A stretch of DNA of 64,000 nt from Gelidibacter salicanalis (GTDB lineage Bacteria > Bacteroidota > Bacteroidia > Flavobacteriales > Flavobacteriaceae), in assembly GCF_007997285.1 (NCBI RefSeq), contig NZ_VORX01000003.1, forward strand, positions 124,001-188,000, in the 5' to 3' direction. The notes beneath the pieces are model-generated. The model made no database searches, was not told the DNA's origin, and saw only the letters and a list, made by a program, of their open reading frames with translations. The position numbers were made by a program, and so were the translations under genes. Every line of letters starts with the position of its first letter. Positions within the stretch are counted from its first letter, which is position 1. Of the stretch, positions 44,455-54,284 are shown in pieces.

Positions 44455-45747
44455 TTATGAATTCATAATGTCTTCAATCTCGTCCACTTCAATAGGAATA
44501 TTTCCCATCAAGTTAAACGGCTCTCCTGATTTTTGAATGACCAAATCATCCTCCAATCTCACTCCGAATTTTTCCTCTGGAATATAAATTCCCGGCTCAA
44601 CCGTAAATACCATGTTTTCTTGCATCGGCTCCGTCAAAATACCGTAATCATGCGTGTCCAATCCGATGTTGTGGCTGGTACCATGCATAAAGTATTTTTT
44701 ATAAGCTGGCCAATCTTTATCTTCATTTTGAACATCAGCTTTATCCAATAATTTTAGACTCAACAATTCAGAAGTCATCATTGCGCCAACTTCCTTGTGG
44801 TACTCTGCCCAATCCGTGCCTGGAACCAATAATTTGGACGCCTCTTTTTTAACGTGATTTACCGCATTGTAAACTTCCTTCTGACGCTTTGAGAATCTTC
44901 CGCCTACAGGAATGGTACGCGTCATATCACTTGAATAATTGGCATATTCAGCCCCAACATCCAACAAAATTAAATCGCCGTCTTTACATTGTTGATTATT
45001 AACTACATAATGCAACACATTCGCATTGTTGCCCGCCGCAATAATGGGAGTATACGCAAACCCCTTGGAGCGGTTGCGCAAAAATTCGTGCATCAATTCG
45101 GCTTCAATCTCATATTCCCAAACTCCAGGTTTGACAAAATCAAGAAGTCTTCTAAACCCTTTCTCAGTAATATTACAGGCTTTTTGCATTAAGTCAATCT
45201 CTATAGGATCTTTAACCGAACGTAAACGCTGCAAAATTGGATTACTTTTCGCTACAGCATGCGCAGGATATTTCTGCTTTAACCATTTGGTATAGCGATC
45301 TTCGCGGGTTTCAGTCTCAACATTGGCACGGTAGTGTTCATTGGTATTGATATACACCGTATCACATTGGGTCATCAATTCAAACATGACCTTCTCCATA
45401 TCTTTTAACCAATACACGGTTTTAACCCCTGAGGTTTCAAACGCTGCTTCTTTGGTGAGTTTTTCACCTTCCCAAACTGCAATATGATCATTGGTCTCTT
45501 TTAAAAATAATATCTCACGATGGTTTTCTTTAGGACAATCCGGGAAAAGCACCAAGATGCTTTCTTCCTGATCTACTCCACTCAAGTAATAAATGTCGCG
45601 ATGTTGCTGAAATGGCATCGTACTATCTGCACTAACTGGATAAATATCGTTAGAGTTAAAAACCGCTAAACTACTTGGCTTCATCTGAGCCATAAAGTTC
45701 TTGCGGTTTTTTATAAAAAGTTTGCGGTCTATTTGATCGTATTTCAT
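44455..45747 (-). CDS. pepP: Xaa-Pro aminopeptidase (aminopeptidase P)
   Basis: 430 residues. This M24 metallopeptidase removes N-terminal residues before proline. The creatinase N-terminal domain (PFQQHRDIYYLSGVDQEES) precedes the pita-bread domain. Metal ligands are visible in LLDVGAEYANYSSDMTRT (two Asp), HGTSHNIGLDTHD (His), TVEPGIYIPEE (Glu) and VRLEDDLVI (Glu). No signal peptide, so it is cytosolic. The start is the ATG at 45747; the TTG six codons upstream overlaps the promoter box. Confidence 0.95.
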   Translation of the reverse strand: MKYDQIDRKLFIKNRKNFMAQMKPSSLAVFNSNDIYPVSADSTMPFQQHRDIYYLSGVDQEESILVLFPDCPKENHREILFLKETNDHIAVWEGEKLTKEAAFETSGVKTVYWLKDMEKVMFELMTQCDTVYINTNEHYRANVETETREDRYTKWLKQKYPAHAVAKSNPILQRLRSVKDPIEIDLMQKACNITEKGFRRLLDFVKPGVWEYEIEAELMHEFLRNRSKGFAYTPIIAAGNNANVLHYVVNNQQCKDGDLILLDVGAEYANYSSDMTRTIPVGGRFSKRQKEVYNAVNHVKKEASKLLVPGTDWAEYHKEVGAMMTSELLSLKLLDKADVQNEDKDWPAYKKYFMHGTSHNIGLDTHDYGILTEPMQENMVFTVEPGIYIPEEKFGVRLEDDLVIQKSGEPFNLMGNIPIEVDEIEDIMNS

Positions 45748-46125
45748 AATGTGTAGTTTTTTCAAAATTACAGTTTTCGGGTTGCTTAAAAAAATCTACT
45801 GCGTCTTTATGAAACTTTTAACCTCTACTTCGCCATTTTACCGTCTATAGTTCATAATAATAAGATACATTTTGAAAATTTTTGAAAATTAATTTTAAAG
45901 GATTACACAGACTATGATCCTTGGTTTTTTCTGATTTAAGGAGGAATGGAATACAAAACATTTTGACCGCATTATAAAATATATAAAATCAAAGAAAAAT
46001 TATTTTATTTAATTTTATATCTTTCTGGAAAGTTAGGGATGGAAGTGCTAATGAAGATGCAGACAAATATGTAAATTCTCGCACGCGATTATTTTACGAC
46101 TATACCACTATAATCGCCAATTACT
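45748..46125. other. 378-base intergenic region between pepP and the beta-barrel gene
   Basis: A divergent, strongly AT-rich gap. The only element I can support is the pepP promoter box at 45763-45770. A tract of As and Ts around 45860-45900 (TTTTGAAAATTTTTGAAAAT) and another at 45970-46020 may be promoter upstream DNA for the beta-barrel gene. No hairpin, RNA gene or convincing coding frame was seen. Confidence 0.5.
45763..45770 (-). promoter_or_regulatory. Putative -7 box of pepP
   Basis: Minus-strand TAATTTTG matches TAnnTTTG, 15 bases upstream of the ATG at 45747. Confidence 0.45.
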
Positions 46126-47358
46126 ATGATAAAATCTGCCTTCACTGTACTCTGTTTAATTATTACTTCTTTTGTTTTTTCTCAAGATTCCAAAGATCTC
46201 AAATTGTATCTAGATTGTAACACTTGTGATAATACGTTTATCAAACAAAATTTAACCCATGTCGAGTTTGTGCGCGATCAGAAGTTTGCGGATGTTCATC
46301 TTTTCTTTACCCGCCAAACCAATGGCAGTGGTGGCAGCGAATATGTGATTGATTTTATAGGCCAAAGGAGCTATAAAGATCTTCAGGAGCAGGTCATTTT
46401 TTCTACCGATTCCGATATGACCGAGGACATTATCAGAAATAAAATATTAAAATTCATAAGTTTAGGATTGGTGAGATATTGGATGAAAAAAGGAGATACA
46501 GAACATCTTTCAATTACCATCAAAAAACCTCAAGAAAATGAAGTAACAAATGCCAGCATTAAAGATCCTTGGGATTACTGGGTTTTTGGAGCGGACATTT
46601 TTGGTTATTTTAGTGGTGAAGAATCGAGCACATTCAGCAGTTTTAGTGTAAATGCAACTTCAAAACGTGTTACCGAAGCAAATAAGTTTTCATTTAGGGC
46701 CGGTTTTAGCGAGAATCAATCCACCTTTAGTTATGATGGCACTGACATCATTTCTAAGCGAAATTCAAAATACTTTTACGTTAGTGATATCATAAGTATC
46801 AGCGGCCATTGGTCAGCGGGGGCGTTTGCCAACTTAGGATCCTCGATGTATAGCAACAAGGAGTTTTACTGGGAGTTTAAGCCTGCCATAGAATACAATT
46901 TTTTCAACTATTCAGTTTCTGCAAAAAAACAACTAGCCTTAACGTATTCTAATGGCATCGTCTACAACAACTATATTCAGCGATCAGTTTATGCCAAAGA
47001 AAATGAATACCTGTGGGAACATGAATTAAAATTAGGAGGAAGTGTCAACCAAAAATGGGGTAACATTTATGGCGAAGCCTCCTTTGAGCAATATATGCAC
47101 GACACAAGTCTCAATTCGCTGACCTTTTATTTAGGCACGAGTATCCGATTGTTTAAGGGTTTTAATTTAAATCTTAGCGGCAATTACGGCATTACCCGAA
47201 ATCAGATCAATCTGCCCGCTGGAGACGTTTCCTTAGAAGAATTGTTGTTACAGCAACAGCAATTGCAATCAGGGTATAATTATTATTTCAATATAGGGTT
47301 GAGTTATTCCTTTGGTTCTATTTATAATACCATTGTAAATCCACGTTTTAATTTTTAA
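46126..47358 (+). CDS. Outer-membrane beta-barrel protein, unknown function
   Basis: 410 residues with a signal peptide (MIKSAFTVLCLIITSFVFSQ). Residues about 25-140 are a mixed domain with a Cys pair (LDCNTCDN) and a Ser/Gly-rich loop. From about 150 on, alternating strands rich in aromatic residues run to the C-terminal Phe (NPRFNF), as in outer-membrane barrels. A Gln-rich stretch (LLLQQQQLQSG) lies near residue 385. I do not recognise a named family. The N-terminal domain plus barrel resembles other flavobacterial envelope proteins of unknown role. It precedes the sdh operon by 95 bases, but sdhC has its own promoter. Confidence 0.78.
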   Translation: MIKSAFTVLCLIITSFVFSQDSKDLKLYLDCNTCDNTFIKQNLTHVEFVRDQKFADVHLFFTRQTNGSGGSEYVIDFIGQRSYKDLQEQVIFSTDSDMTEDIIRNKILKFISLGLVRYWMKKGDTEHLSITIKKPQENEVTNASIKDPWDYWVFGADIFGYFSGEESSTFSSFSVNATSKRVTEANKFSFRAGFSENQSTFSYDGTDIISKRNSKYFYVSDIISISGHWSAGAFANLGSSMYSNKEFYWEFKPAIEYNFFNYSVSAKKQLALTYSNGIVYNNYIQRSVYAKENEYLWEHELKLGGSVNQKWGNIYGEASFEQYMHDTSLNSLTFYLGTSIRLFKGFNLNLSGNYGITRNQINLPAGDVSLEELLLQQQQLQSGYNYYFNIGLSYSFGSIYNTIVNPRFNF

Positions 47359-47396
47359 TTAAAATGATTCCAAATAAGTAGAAATAGTTCTATTTT

Positions 47397-47427
47397 TTGG
47401 CTTTCAAACGATTGAAGTGTATCTTTG
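47397..47427 (+). promoter_or_regulatory. Promoter of the sdh operon
   Basis: TTG at 47397-47399, a 20-base spacer, then TATCTTTG at 47420-47427, matching the Bacteroidetes -33/-7 consensus. The leader to the sdhC ATG at 47454 is about 23 bases. Confidence 0.65.
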
Positions 47428-47453
47428 CCTAACATTAAACTAACCTTCAAAAG

Positions 47454-48125
47454 ATGAGCGGAATTTTAAATTCTTCAATTGGAAGAAAGTTTGCCATGGC
47501 GCTTTCGGCATTCTTCCTCATGATTTTCTTAGTACAACATTTTGCAATTAATATCCTATCGGTCTTCAGTGCAGACACATTTAATGAGGCGTCTCATTTT
47601 ATGGGAACCTTTTGGGTAGTGCAATATATTTTCCAACCCATTTTAATTTTGGGTGTCATTTTTCACTTTGTGATGGGAATGATTTTGGAAATTAGAAACA
47701 GAAATGCACGAAAAATTGCCTACGTTAAAAACAACGGCAACGCCAATTCTACTTGGATGAGTAGAAACATGATTTGGACTGGTGGTGCCATTTTATTGTT
47801 CTTAGGACTCCATTTTTACGATTTCTGGTTACCGGAGATCAACACCAAATTCATTGAAGGCGACATGTCTGGAATGATTGATGGCGAATACCGCTATTTT
47901 GAAGAATTGCAACACAAATTTGTAGATGTGTGGCGCGTGGCGCTTTATTGTCTGGCATTTGTGTTTTTAGCATTACACTTATTACACGGGTTCAGTTCCG
48001 CATTTCAATCGGTAGGAGCCAACAATAAATATACAAGAGGATTAAGAGGATTTGGTAAGGCGTATGCAATCATTATCCCATTAGGATTTATTTTCATCGC
48101 ACTTTATCATCATTTTAATTACTAA
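47454..48125 (+). CDS. sdhC: Succinate dehydrogenase cytochrome b subunit
   Basis: 223 residues with five hydrophobic helices, the single-polypeptide diheme b558 type used by Bacteroidetes in place of SdhC plus SdhD. Histidines for two hemes are present in helices (LVQHFAIN, ILGVIFHFVMG, FLGLHFYDF, ALHLLHGFSS). It anchors the complex in the inner membrane and passes electrons between the FeS subunit and menaquinone. First gene of sdhCAB, 12 bases before sdhA. Confidence 0.95.
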   Translation: MSGILNSSIGRKFAMALSAFFLMIFLVQHFAINILSVFSADTFNEASHFMGTFWVVQYIFQPILILGVIFHFVMGMILEIRNRNARKIAYVKNNGNANSTWMSRNMIWTGGAILLFLGLHFYDFWLPEINTKFIEGDMSGMIDGEYRYFEELQHKFVDVWRVALYCLAFVFLALHLLHGFSSAFQSVGANNKYTRGLRGFGKAYAIIIPLGFIFIALYHHFNY

Positions 48126-48137
48126 AAAATATCTAAT

Positions 48138-50135
48138 ATGGCTTTAGATTCAAAAATACCTGAAGGCCCACTGGCGGACAAGTGGACCAACTATAAAAAC
48201 AATATTGACCTTGTCAATCCCGCTAACAAACGTAACATTGATGTTATTGTTGTTGGTACAGGTTTGGCTGGAGGTTCTGCCGCTGCAACTTTAGCAGAAT
48301 TAGGCTATAACGTAAAAGCATTTTGTTTTCAAGATTCACCGCGTCGTGCGCACTCTATTGCTGCACAAGGGGGAATTAATGCTGCCAAAAACTATCAGGG
48401 CGATGGGGATTCAACTTACCGTTTATTTTATGATACTGTCAAAGGTGGCGATTACCGCTCTCGTGAAGCAAACGTGTACCGATTGGCAGAAGTATCTGCT
48501 AATATTATTGATCAATGTGTGGCACAAGGGGTTCCTTTTGCACGTGAATATGGTGGTTATTTAGACAATCGATCTTTTGGTGGGGTGCTTGTCTCAAGAA
48601 CATTTTATGCTGCCGGACAAACAGGACAACAATTATTATTAGGCGCTTATTCTGCCATGAACCGCCAAATTGGTCGTGGTAAAATCCAAATGTACAACCG
48701 TCACGAAATGTTAGACGTTGTTGTAGTTGGAGGAAAAGCTAGAGGAATTATCGCAAGAAATTTAATTACTGGAGAGATTGAGCGTCATTCTGCCCATGCT
48801 GTGGTTTTAGGAACTGGAGGTTACGGAAACGTATTCTTCTTGTCTACCAACGCAATGGGAAGTAACGTCACGGCAGCCTGGAAAGCACACAAACGTGGTG
48901 CCTTTTTTGCAAACCCATGTTACACACAAATTCACCCAACCTGTATTCCAGTTTCTGGAGACCATCAATCAAAACTGACTTTGATGTCTGAATCACTCCG
49001 TAATGACGGACGTATTTGGGTACCAAAAAACATGGATGATGTATTGGCTATTAGAGAAGGAAAATTAAAAGCGACTGCGATTCCTGAAGAAAATAGAGAT
49101 TATTACTTAGAGCGTCGTTACCCAGCATTCGGGAACTTAGTCCCTCGTGATGTCGCCTCCCGTGCCGCAAAAGAACGTTGCGATGCAGGTTATGGTGTTA
49201 ATAAAACCGGTGAAGCTGTTTATTTAGATTTCGCGTCCGCCATTCAACGTTACGGAAAGGAACGTGCACACGTAAGAGGTTTAAATGAAGATGATGCCGT
49301 TTTAGTCAAACGCTTAGGACAAGAAGTTATCAGAGAGAAATATGGTAACCTATTCCAGATGTACGAAAAAATCGTAGATCAAAACCCGTATGAAATGCCA
49401 ATGATGATTTATCCTGCGGTGCATTATACCATGGGTGGACTTTGGGTAGATTACAACTTGATGACCAACGTACCAGGTTTATATTGTATTGGAGAAGCCA
49501 ACTTTTCTGACCATGGTGCTAACCGTCTTGGTGCTTCGGCATTGATGCAAGGTTTGGCAGATGGCTATTTTGTATTGCCATATACTATTGGTGATTATTT
49601 ATCAAAAGATATTCGTACAGGAAAAATTCCGACCAATTCACCAGAATTTGATCAAGCAGAGAAAAATGTTACAGACAGTTTAGACCACTTGATCAATAAT
49701 AAAGGGACACATTCTGTAGACCATTTCCATAAACGACTTGGAAAAATCATGTGGGACAAATGTGGAATGGCTCGTAATGCCCAAGGCTTACAAGAAGCTA
49801 TAGTGGAGATTGCAGAACTTCGTAAGGAATTCTGGAAGGATGTTAGAGTCCCAGGAACGCAAAATGAATTTAATGAGGAACTGGCAAAAGCAATGCGCGT
49901 AGCGGATTACCTCGAATTAGGGGAGTTATTTGCCAAAGATGCGTTACAAAGAGAAGAATCAGCTGGTGGTCACTTTAGAGAAGAATACCAGACTGAAGAG
50001 GGTGAAGCCTTAAGACGTCCAGAATTTCAATATGTTGCAGCATGGGAATTTCAAGGAGAACCTAAAGATGCGATCCTTCATAAGGAAGAATTAGAGTACG
50101 AGAATATTGAAGTGAAAGAGAGAAGTTATAAATAA
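48138..50135 (+). CDS. sdhA: Succinate dehydrogenase/fumarate reductase flavoprotein
   Basis: 665 residues. It oxidises succinate to fumarate with covalent FAD. The FAD fold [19 protein letters not shown], the His that binds FAD ([13 protein letters not shown]), the capping-domain HPTCIP, and the active-site Arg region (AIVE, KMNARNA-like GMARNAQGL) are present. It is the larger B. subtilis/epsilonproteobacterial-like type. A 477-base gap holding a decayed gene separates it from sdhB, unusual for this operon. Confidence 0.97.
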   Translation: MALDSKIPEGPLADKWTNYKNNIDLVNPANKRNIDVIVVGTGLAGGSAAATLAELGYNVKAFCFQDSPRRAHSIAAQGGINAAKNYQGDGDSTYRLFYDTVKGGDYRSREANVYRLAEVSANIIDQCVAQGVPFAREYGGYLDNRSFGGVLVSRTFYAAGQTGQQLLLGAYSAMNRQIGRGKIQMYNRHEMLDVVVVGGKARGIIARNLITGEIERHSAHAVVLGTGGYGNVFFLSTNAMGSNVTAAWKAHKRGAFFANPCYTQIHPTCIPVSGDHQSKLTLMSESLRNDGRIWVPKNMDDVLAIREGKLKATAIPEENRDYYLERRYPAFGNLVPRDVASRAAKERCDAGYGVNKTGEAVYLDFASAIQRYGKERAHVRGLNEDDAVLVKRLGQEVIREKYGNLFQMYEKIVDQNPYEMPMMIYPAVHYTMGGLWVDYNLMTNVPGLYCIGEANFSDHGANRLGASALMQGLADGYFVLPYTIGDYLSKDIRTGKIPTNSPEFDQAEKNVTDSLDHLINNKGTHSVDHFHKRLGKIMWDKCGMARNAQGLQEAIVEIAELRKEFWKDVRVPGTQNEFNEELAKAMRVADYLELGELFAKDALQREESAGGHFREEYQTEEGEALRRPEFQYVAAWEFQGEPKDAILHKEELEYENIEVKERSYK

Positions 50136-50136
50136 A

Positions 50137-50603
50137 TTATTGAGAGATTGAGTTATTAAGGTCATGACATGGACAATTATAGATCTTTTGAAGAACTAGC
50201 GTGCTGGAAAGAAGCGCGAAGTCTAAGACTATTTGTTAGTAATGCAGTCATCTCAAAATTACCAAGTTCTGAAAAGTACGTATTAATTGATCAAATAAGG
50301 CGATCATCGCGTTCAGTTGGAAACAATATTGCTTAAGGTTATGGTAGATTTCATTATCAGGAAAACATACAATTTTGCAGAATTGCACGAGGTTCATTAT
50401 TTGAAACTTTAGACCATGGCATTGTAGCTTTCGATGAAAATTACATTTCCATAGATACTTTAAACGATTTACGGACCATTCACAGTAAAACACTTTTGAT
50501 ACTTAATGGCTACATTAAATATCTTAAGACACAAAAAGAAAAATAGACAATTGAATTTTGAGTTACCTAATAACACAATCTCTCAATTACTTAATAACTT
50601 AAT
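50137..50603. repeat. Imperfect inverted AT-rich flanks around the IVP-like pseudogene
   Basis: Left flank 50137-50160 reads TTATTGAGAGATTGAGTTATTAAG. Its words recur in complement at 50576-50603, where CAATCTCTCAAT is followed by CTTAATAACT. The halves are permuted, so the repeat is imperfect, but both sides share the GAGAGATTG and TTATTAAG words. They bracket the pseudogene and could be the ends of a small inserted element. Confidence 0.5.
50169..50546 (+). pseudogene. Four-helix-bundle (23S rRNA IVP / S23-like) gene with an internal stop
   Basis: Read from the ATG at 50169, the frame gives MDNYRSFEELACWKEARSLR..., then DQIRRSSRSVGNNIA, a TAA stop at 50334-50336, and continues in the same frame as GYGRFHYQENIQFCRIARGS to a normal stop at 50544-50546. 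Without the stop this is a 125-residue protein of the four-helix-bundle family (TIGR02436-like). That family almost always has NIAEGYGR at this point, so a Glu codon (GAA) has become TAA by one base change. The gene therefore looks recently inactivated. Family members are found as intervening-sequence proteins and as lone genes of unknown function. It lies inside the sdh operon, between sdhA and sdhB. Confidence 0.88.
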
Positions 50604-50612
50604 ATTGAAGGC

Positions 50613-51359
50613 ATGAAGCTAACATTAAAAATATGGCGTCAAAAAAACGCTGACACCAAAGGAAAGCTAGTAGATTACCAAATTGATGGTATTGAAGGCG
50701 ATATGTCTTTCCTAGAAATGTTGGACGTTTTAAATGAACAACTCATCAATAAAGGCGAAGAACCAGTAGCATTTGATCATGATTGTCGTGAAGGTATCTG
50801 CGGTACGTGCTCTTTATACATTAATGGAGAAGCTCATGGACCCGATCGTTTAATTACCACTTGTCAATTACATATGCGTATGTTTAATGACGGTGATACC
50901 ATACACATTGAGCCGTTTAGAGCTACAGCCTTCCCGGTGATTAGGGATTTGGTTGTAGATCGCACCTCATTTGACCGTATTCAGCATGCGGGTGGTTTTA
51001 TTTCTGTGAACACTTCTGGGAATACCATTGATGCCAATGCTATTCCGGTGAATAAACACGATGCGGACACGGCATTCGAATCTGCTACCTGTATTGGTTG
51101 TGGTGCCTGTGTTGCGAGTTGTGTAAATTCTTCCGCCATGTTATTTGTCGGTGCTAAGGTGTCTCAGTTCGCGTTGTTGCCACAAGGAAAAATTGAGGCT
51201 ACTGAACGTGTTTTAAACATGGTAAAGCAAATGGACGAAGAAGGTTTTGGTAACTGTACCAATACGGGAGCTTGTGAAGTAGAATGTCCTAAAGGCATCT
51301 CCCTTGAAAATATTGCCCGACTAAATCGCGAATATTTAGCGGCAAGCTTAAAAGGATAA
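50613..51359 (+). CDS. sdhB: Succinate dehydrogenase iron-sulfur subunit
   Basis: 248 residues. It carries electrons from FAD to the quinone site through three clusters. The [2Fe-2S] ligands are in [10 protein letters not shown] and TTCQL, and the second and third clusters in [13 protein letters not shown] and [15 protein letters not shown]. It is complete despite the decayed gene upstream. The leader contains the right flank of that element, and no separate promoter was seen, so expression may depend on read-through from sdhCA. Confidence 0.97.
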   Translation: MKLTLKIWRQKNADTKGKLVDYQIDGIEGDMSFLEMLDVLNEQLINKGEEPVAFDHDCREGICGTCSLYINGEAHGPDRLITTCQLHMRMFNDGDTIHIEPFRATAFPVIRDLVVDRTSFDRIQHAGGFISVNTSGNTIDANAIPVNKHDADTAFESATCIGCGACVASCVNSSAMLFVGAKVSQFALLPQGKIEATERVLNMVKQMDEEGFGNCTNTGACEVECPKGISLENIARLNREYLAASLKG

Positions 51360-51402
51360 TCTTATAGTCAACTTCCCCCTTAGGAAGTCATTAATTTCAA
51401 TT

Positions 51403-51432
51403 AAAATCCCAATGCTTTATTGGGATTTTTTG
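51403..51432 (+). terminator. Terminator of the sdh operon
   Basis: Perfect stem AAAATCCCAAT / ATTGGGATTTT with a five-base loop and a T-run, 44 bases after the sdhB stop. Confidence 0.85.
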
Positions 51433-51460
51433 TTTCTTTATATTTTAAACCCCATACTTT

Positions 51461-52393
51461 ATGAAGCACTTATTGTGGCTTACACTTTTTGCAGTCCTTA
51501 GTCTTACGCTCGGGTCTTGCGCACCGAAACCCGATCAACAAACCGCAATTCAGGAACGCTATCTTTTTAGTCCGGACAGTTTATTAGTGCATATTAAAAC
51601 ACTATCGTCTGATGCCTTTGAAGGCCGACGCACAGGGACTCCTGGAGCCGAAAAAGCCAAGAATTACATCATCGAAAAATTTTCTCGATTACAGGTGCTT
51701 CCTTTTGTGCCAGACTATCAGCAGCCTTTTTCATTTACGGCTCGGGACAAAACTTATAATGGGGTCAATGTCTTAGGGCTGATCAAAGGCACGCAACATC
51801 CTGATGACTATATTGTGATCAGCGCGCATTATGACCATGAAGGCATTAAAAACAATCAGATTTATAATGGTGCGGATGATGATGCTTCGGGCACAGCCGC
51901 CCTCTTTGCGTTTGCTGAGTATTTTGAAAAGCATCCGCCCGAGCATTCGGTTATTTTGGCTGCTTTTGATGCCGAAGAATTAGGACTAGCCGGATCACAT
52001 CATTTTGTGGACAATTCAATAGTGCCCTTAACTAATATCAAGCTCAACATCAATATGGACATGATTAGTCGGAGTGACAACAATGAGCTTTATGCCGTTG
52101 GAACCGCCTATAATGACACTTTAAAAGAAGTTATTTCCCAGTATAAAAACCCGGAAAATTTTGCCCTTTTGATGGGTCACGATGGTAAGGACGGCTTGCA
52201 GAACTGGACCATGTCTTCTGACCACGCGCCGTTCCATAAAAAAGATATTCCCTTTTTATATTTTGGAGTCGCAGATCATAAAGACTACCACAAGCCTACT
52301 GACGATTTCGAAAATATCCATCCTGAATTTTATAATAAAGCGGTAAAAACCGTAATTTCAATTTTCAGTACTCTAGACGGCATACGCTTTTAG
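51461..52393 (+). CDS. M28-family zinc peptidase lipoprotein
   Basis: 310 residues with a lipobox (LTLGSC, Cys 20). The M28 metal ligands are visible: AHYDHEG, NGADDDASGT, DAEELGLAGS and the C-terminal KDIPFLYFGVADHKDYHKPTD region (shown here as short motifs DIPFLYFG and DYHKPTD). It is likely an aminopeptidase or carboxypeptidase of the envelope. Its stop is 7 bases before the MutS-like gene, so the two form an operon. Confidence 0.92.
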   Translation: MKHLLWLTLFAVLSLTLGSCAPKPDQQTAIQERYLFSPDSLLVHIKTLSSDAFEGRRTGTPGAEKAKNYIIEKFSRLQVLPFVPDYQQPFSFTARDKTYNGVNVLGLIKGTQHPDDYIVISAHYDHEGIKNNQIYNGADDDASGTAALFAFAEYFEKHPPEHSVILAAFDAEELGLAGSHHFVDNSIVPLTNIKLNINMDMISRSDNNELYAVGTAYNDTLKEVISQYKNPENFALLMGHDGKDGLQNWTMSSDHAPFHKKDIPFLYFGVADHKDYHKPTDDFENIHPEFYNKAVKTVISIFSTLDGIRF

Positions 52394-52400
52394 ATAAATT

Positions 52401-54179
52401 ATGATACCTATGGATCACCCCACCACCTTTTACCAACAAAACGTAGAGCGCTATCAAACGGAGGCAAACGCGCTGTATAAAAAAATGACTCTTTTAAGTA
52501 CGTTGCGTATTGCCGTGTTTATTCTCACTGCGGTGGGCCTCTACTTTGCTGTTCCAAATTGGCAATTTGCCGCAGGAATCGCCATTGTGGGCATTCTAGT
52601 GTTTGTTGGCCTGCTCTCTAAATATACCGAACTAAAAGGGCAAAGAGCACTCAAAAAAGCGCTTATAGATGTCAATGAGACGGAATTGGCCATTGGCGCT
52701 GGGAATTTTCATGACCGGAATCAAGGTTTGGCGTCTCAAGATCCATTACATTTCTATAGCTTGGATATCGATTTATTTGGACGAGGCTCCTTTTTTCAAT
52801 TTTTGAATAGAACAGCTATTGACGAAGGCACCCAGCAATTGGCTGCCCAATTGAAGGCTAATGCGGTTGATGACATAGTACTCCGACAGGAAGCCATTAA
52901 AGAACTCGCCTCCAAACCGGAATGGCGCCAATTGTACTCCGCCACCGCTAGTTTGATTAAAGTAGAAACTCCCGCACATAACATCATCAGTTGGTTAAAG
53001 GATCACAAAACGTTCATTCCAAAAATTATGAAATGGATGCCTTGGGCATTTCTTGGCGGCACTTTGAGCATATTCGCGTTATTCTTTCTAAAAGTTATAA
53101 GTGCCGGATTTTTGGCTTACTGGTTATTTATAGGATTGGGTATTACCGGAATATATTTTAAGAAAATCAACGATTTAGCCTTTCATACGGACAAAGTAAA
53201 AGACACCTTTAAGCAGTATGCACTTCTCCTAAAACAAATTGAGAATGAAACCTTTACTTCGGAATTACTTATTGCTAAGCAGAAACAAATTCAGTCAGCA
53301 TCCGAACAGGCGTCCCTCATTTTCAATAAATTTAGCCAAGCTTTAGATGCTTTAGATAATAGAAACAACCTGATCTCAAGTGTTTTTGGGAATGGGTATT
53401 TCTTAACGGATTTAAAAAACAGCTACAGAGTAGAGCAATGGCTAAATGGTTATAAACATAAAGTAGAAGATTGGTTTGAAGTCGTCTCCTTTTTTGATGC
53501 CTATAACAGTTTAGGTAATTATGCTTTTAATCACCCGCATTACGTTTTTCCTACAATTTCTTCTGACCGAAATGTGATCAATGCAGTTGATTTAGGGCAT
53601 CCGTTATTAAAAACTGAGAAGCGTGTGGACAATGACTTGAAGATAGAGAACGAACAGTTTTTTATTGTTACGGGCGCGAATATGGCAGGTAAAAGCACCT
53701 TTTTGAGAACCGTTTCCCTACATATTGTGATGGCTAACGTTGGCTTGCCCGTATGTGCTAAGTCGAGTAACTATAATCCTGTAAAACTCATTACCAGCAT
53801 GCGTACGAGCGATTCTCTTACAGATGATAGCTCTTACTTCTTTTCGGAATTAACGCGTTTAAAATTCATTGTAGACGCCATTCAAAAAGAGCCGTATTTT
53901 ATCATCTTAGATGAAATATTAAAAGGCACCAATAGTACTGATAAAGCCATAGGATCGCGCAAGTTTGTTGAAAAATTGGTGGCATCTGACGCGACGGGAA
54001 TTATTGCCACGCACGACTTAAGCTTATGCGAAATAGAACAAGAACTTGAAGAAGTAAAGAATTATTATTTTGATGCGGAAATTATTGATGACGAACTGTA
54101 CTTTGACTACACCTTTAAAACAGGCATTTGTAAGAATATGAATGCGAGTTTCCTCTTGAAGAAGATGCAGATTGTATAA
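52401..54179 (+). CDS. Membrane-anchored MutS-like ATPase
   Basis: 592 residues. The N-terminal ~230 residues contain hydrophobic pairs at about 35-75 and 215-255 (LRIAVFILTAVGLYF and WAFLGGTLSIFALFF). The C-terminal ~250 residues are a MutS-family clamp/ATPase domain with Walker A GANMAGKSTFLRT (~424), the SSYFFSELTRLK region and Walker B FIILDEILKGTNS (~502), then ATHDLSLCE. It lacks the mismatch-binding and connector domains of MutS. Similar membrane MutS-like proteins occur in Bacteroidetes, but their role is unknown; mismatch repair is not implied. It is cotranscribed with the M28 peptidase gene. Confidence 0.87.
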   Translation: MIPMDHPTTFYQQNVERYQTEANALYKKMTLLSTLRIAVFILTAVGLYFAVPNWQFAAGIAIVGILVFVGLLSKYTELKGQRALKKALIDVNETELAIGAGNFHDRNQGLASQDPLHFYSLDIDLFGRGSFFQFLNRTAIDEGTQQLAAQLKANAVDDIVLRQEAIKELASKPEWRQLYSATASLIKVETPAHNIISWLKDHKTFIPKIMKWMPWAFLGGTLSIFALFFLKVISAGFLAYWLFIGLGITGIYFKKINDLAFHTDKVKDTFKQYALLLKQIENETFTSELLIAKQKQIQSASEQASLIFNKFSQALDALDNRNNLISSVFGNGYFLTDLKNSYRVEQWLNGYKHKVEDWFEVVSFFDAYNSLGNYAFNHPHYVFPTISSDRNVINAVDLGHPLLKTEKRVDNDLKIENEQFFIVTGANMAGKSTFLRTVSLHIVMANVGLPVCAKSSNYNPVKLITSMRTSDSLTDDSSYFFSELTRLKFIVDAIQKEPYFIILDEILKGTNSTDKAIGSRKFVEKLVASDATGIIATHDLSLCEIEQELEEVKNYYFDAEIIDDELYFDYTFKTGICKNMNASFLLKKMQIV

Positions 54180-54191
54180 CTAACAAAATAA

Positions 54192-54215
54192 CTTAGAGGT
54201 TTTAAAATCTCTAAG
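54192..54215. repeat. REP-like palindrome after the MutS-like gene
   Basis: CTTAGAG (54192-54198) and CTCTAAG (54209-54215) pair exactly, with an inner GTTTT / AAAAT extension. It resembles a dispersed flavobacterial palindrome family and precedes the true terminator. Confidence 0.5.
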
Positions 54216-54226
54216 GTCTTCAAACT

Positions 54227-54260
54227 AAAAAACCCTTTCTGAAAACAGAAAGGGTTTTTT
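54227..54260. terminator. Bidirectional terminator between the MutS-like gene and rpmA
   Basis: Perfect 15-base stem built on CCCTTTCTG / CAGAAAGGG with an AAAA loop, A-run before and T-run after. It can end both convergent units. Confidence 0.9.
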
Positions 54261-54284
54261 GATATCTAAAAGAACCTGCGAAAA

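Noticed and set aside
45987-46180. Open plus-strand frame before the beta-barrel gene (contains RDGSANEDADKYVNSRT)
   Set aside because: It has no start codon, overlaps the signal peptide of the real gene in another frame, and shows no family resemblance.
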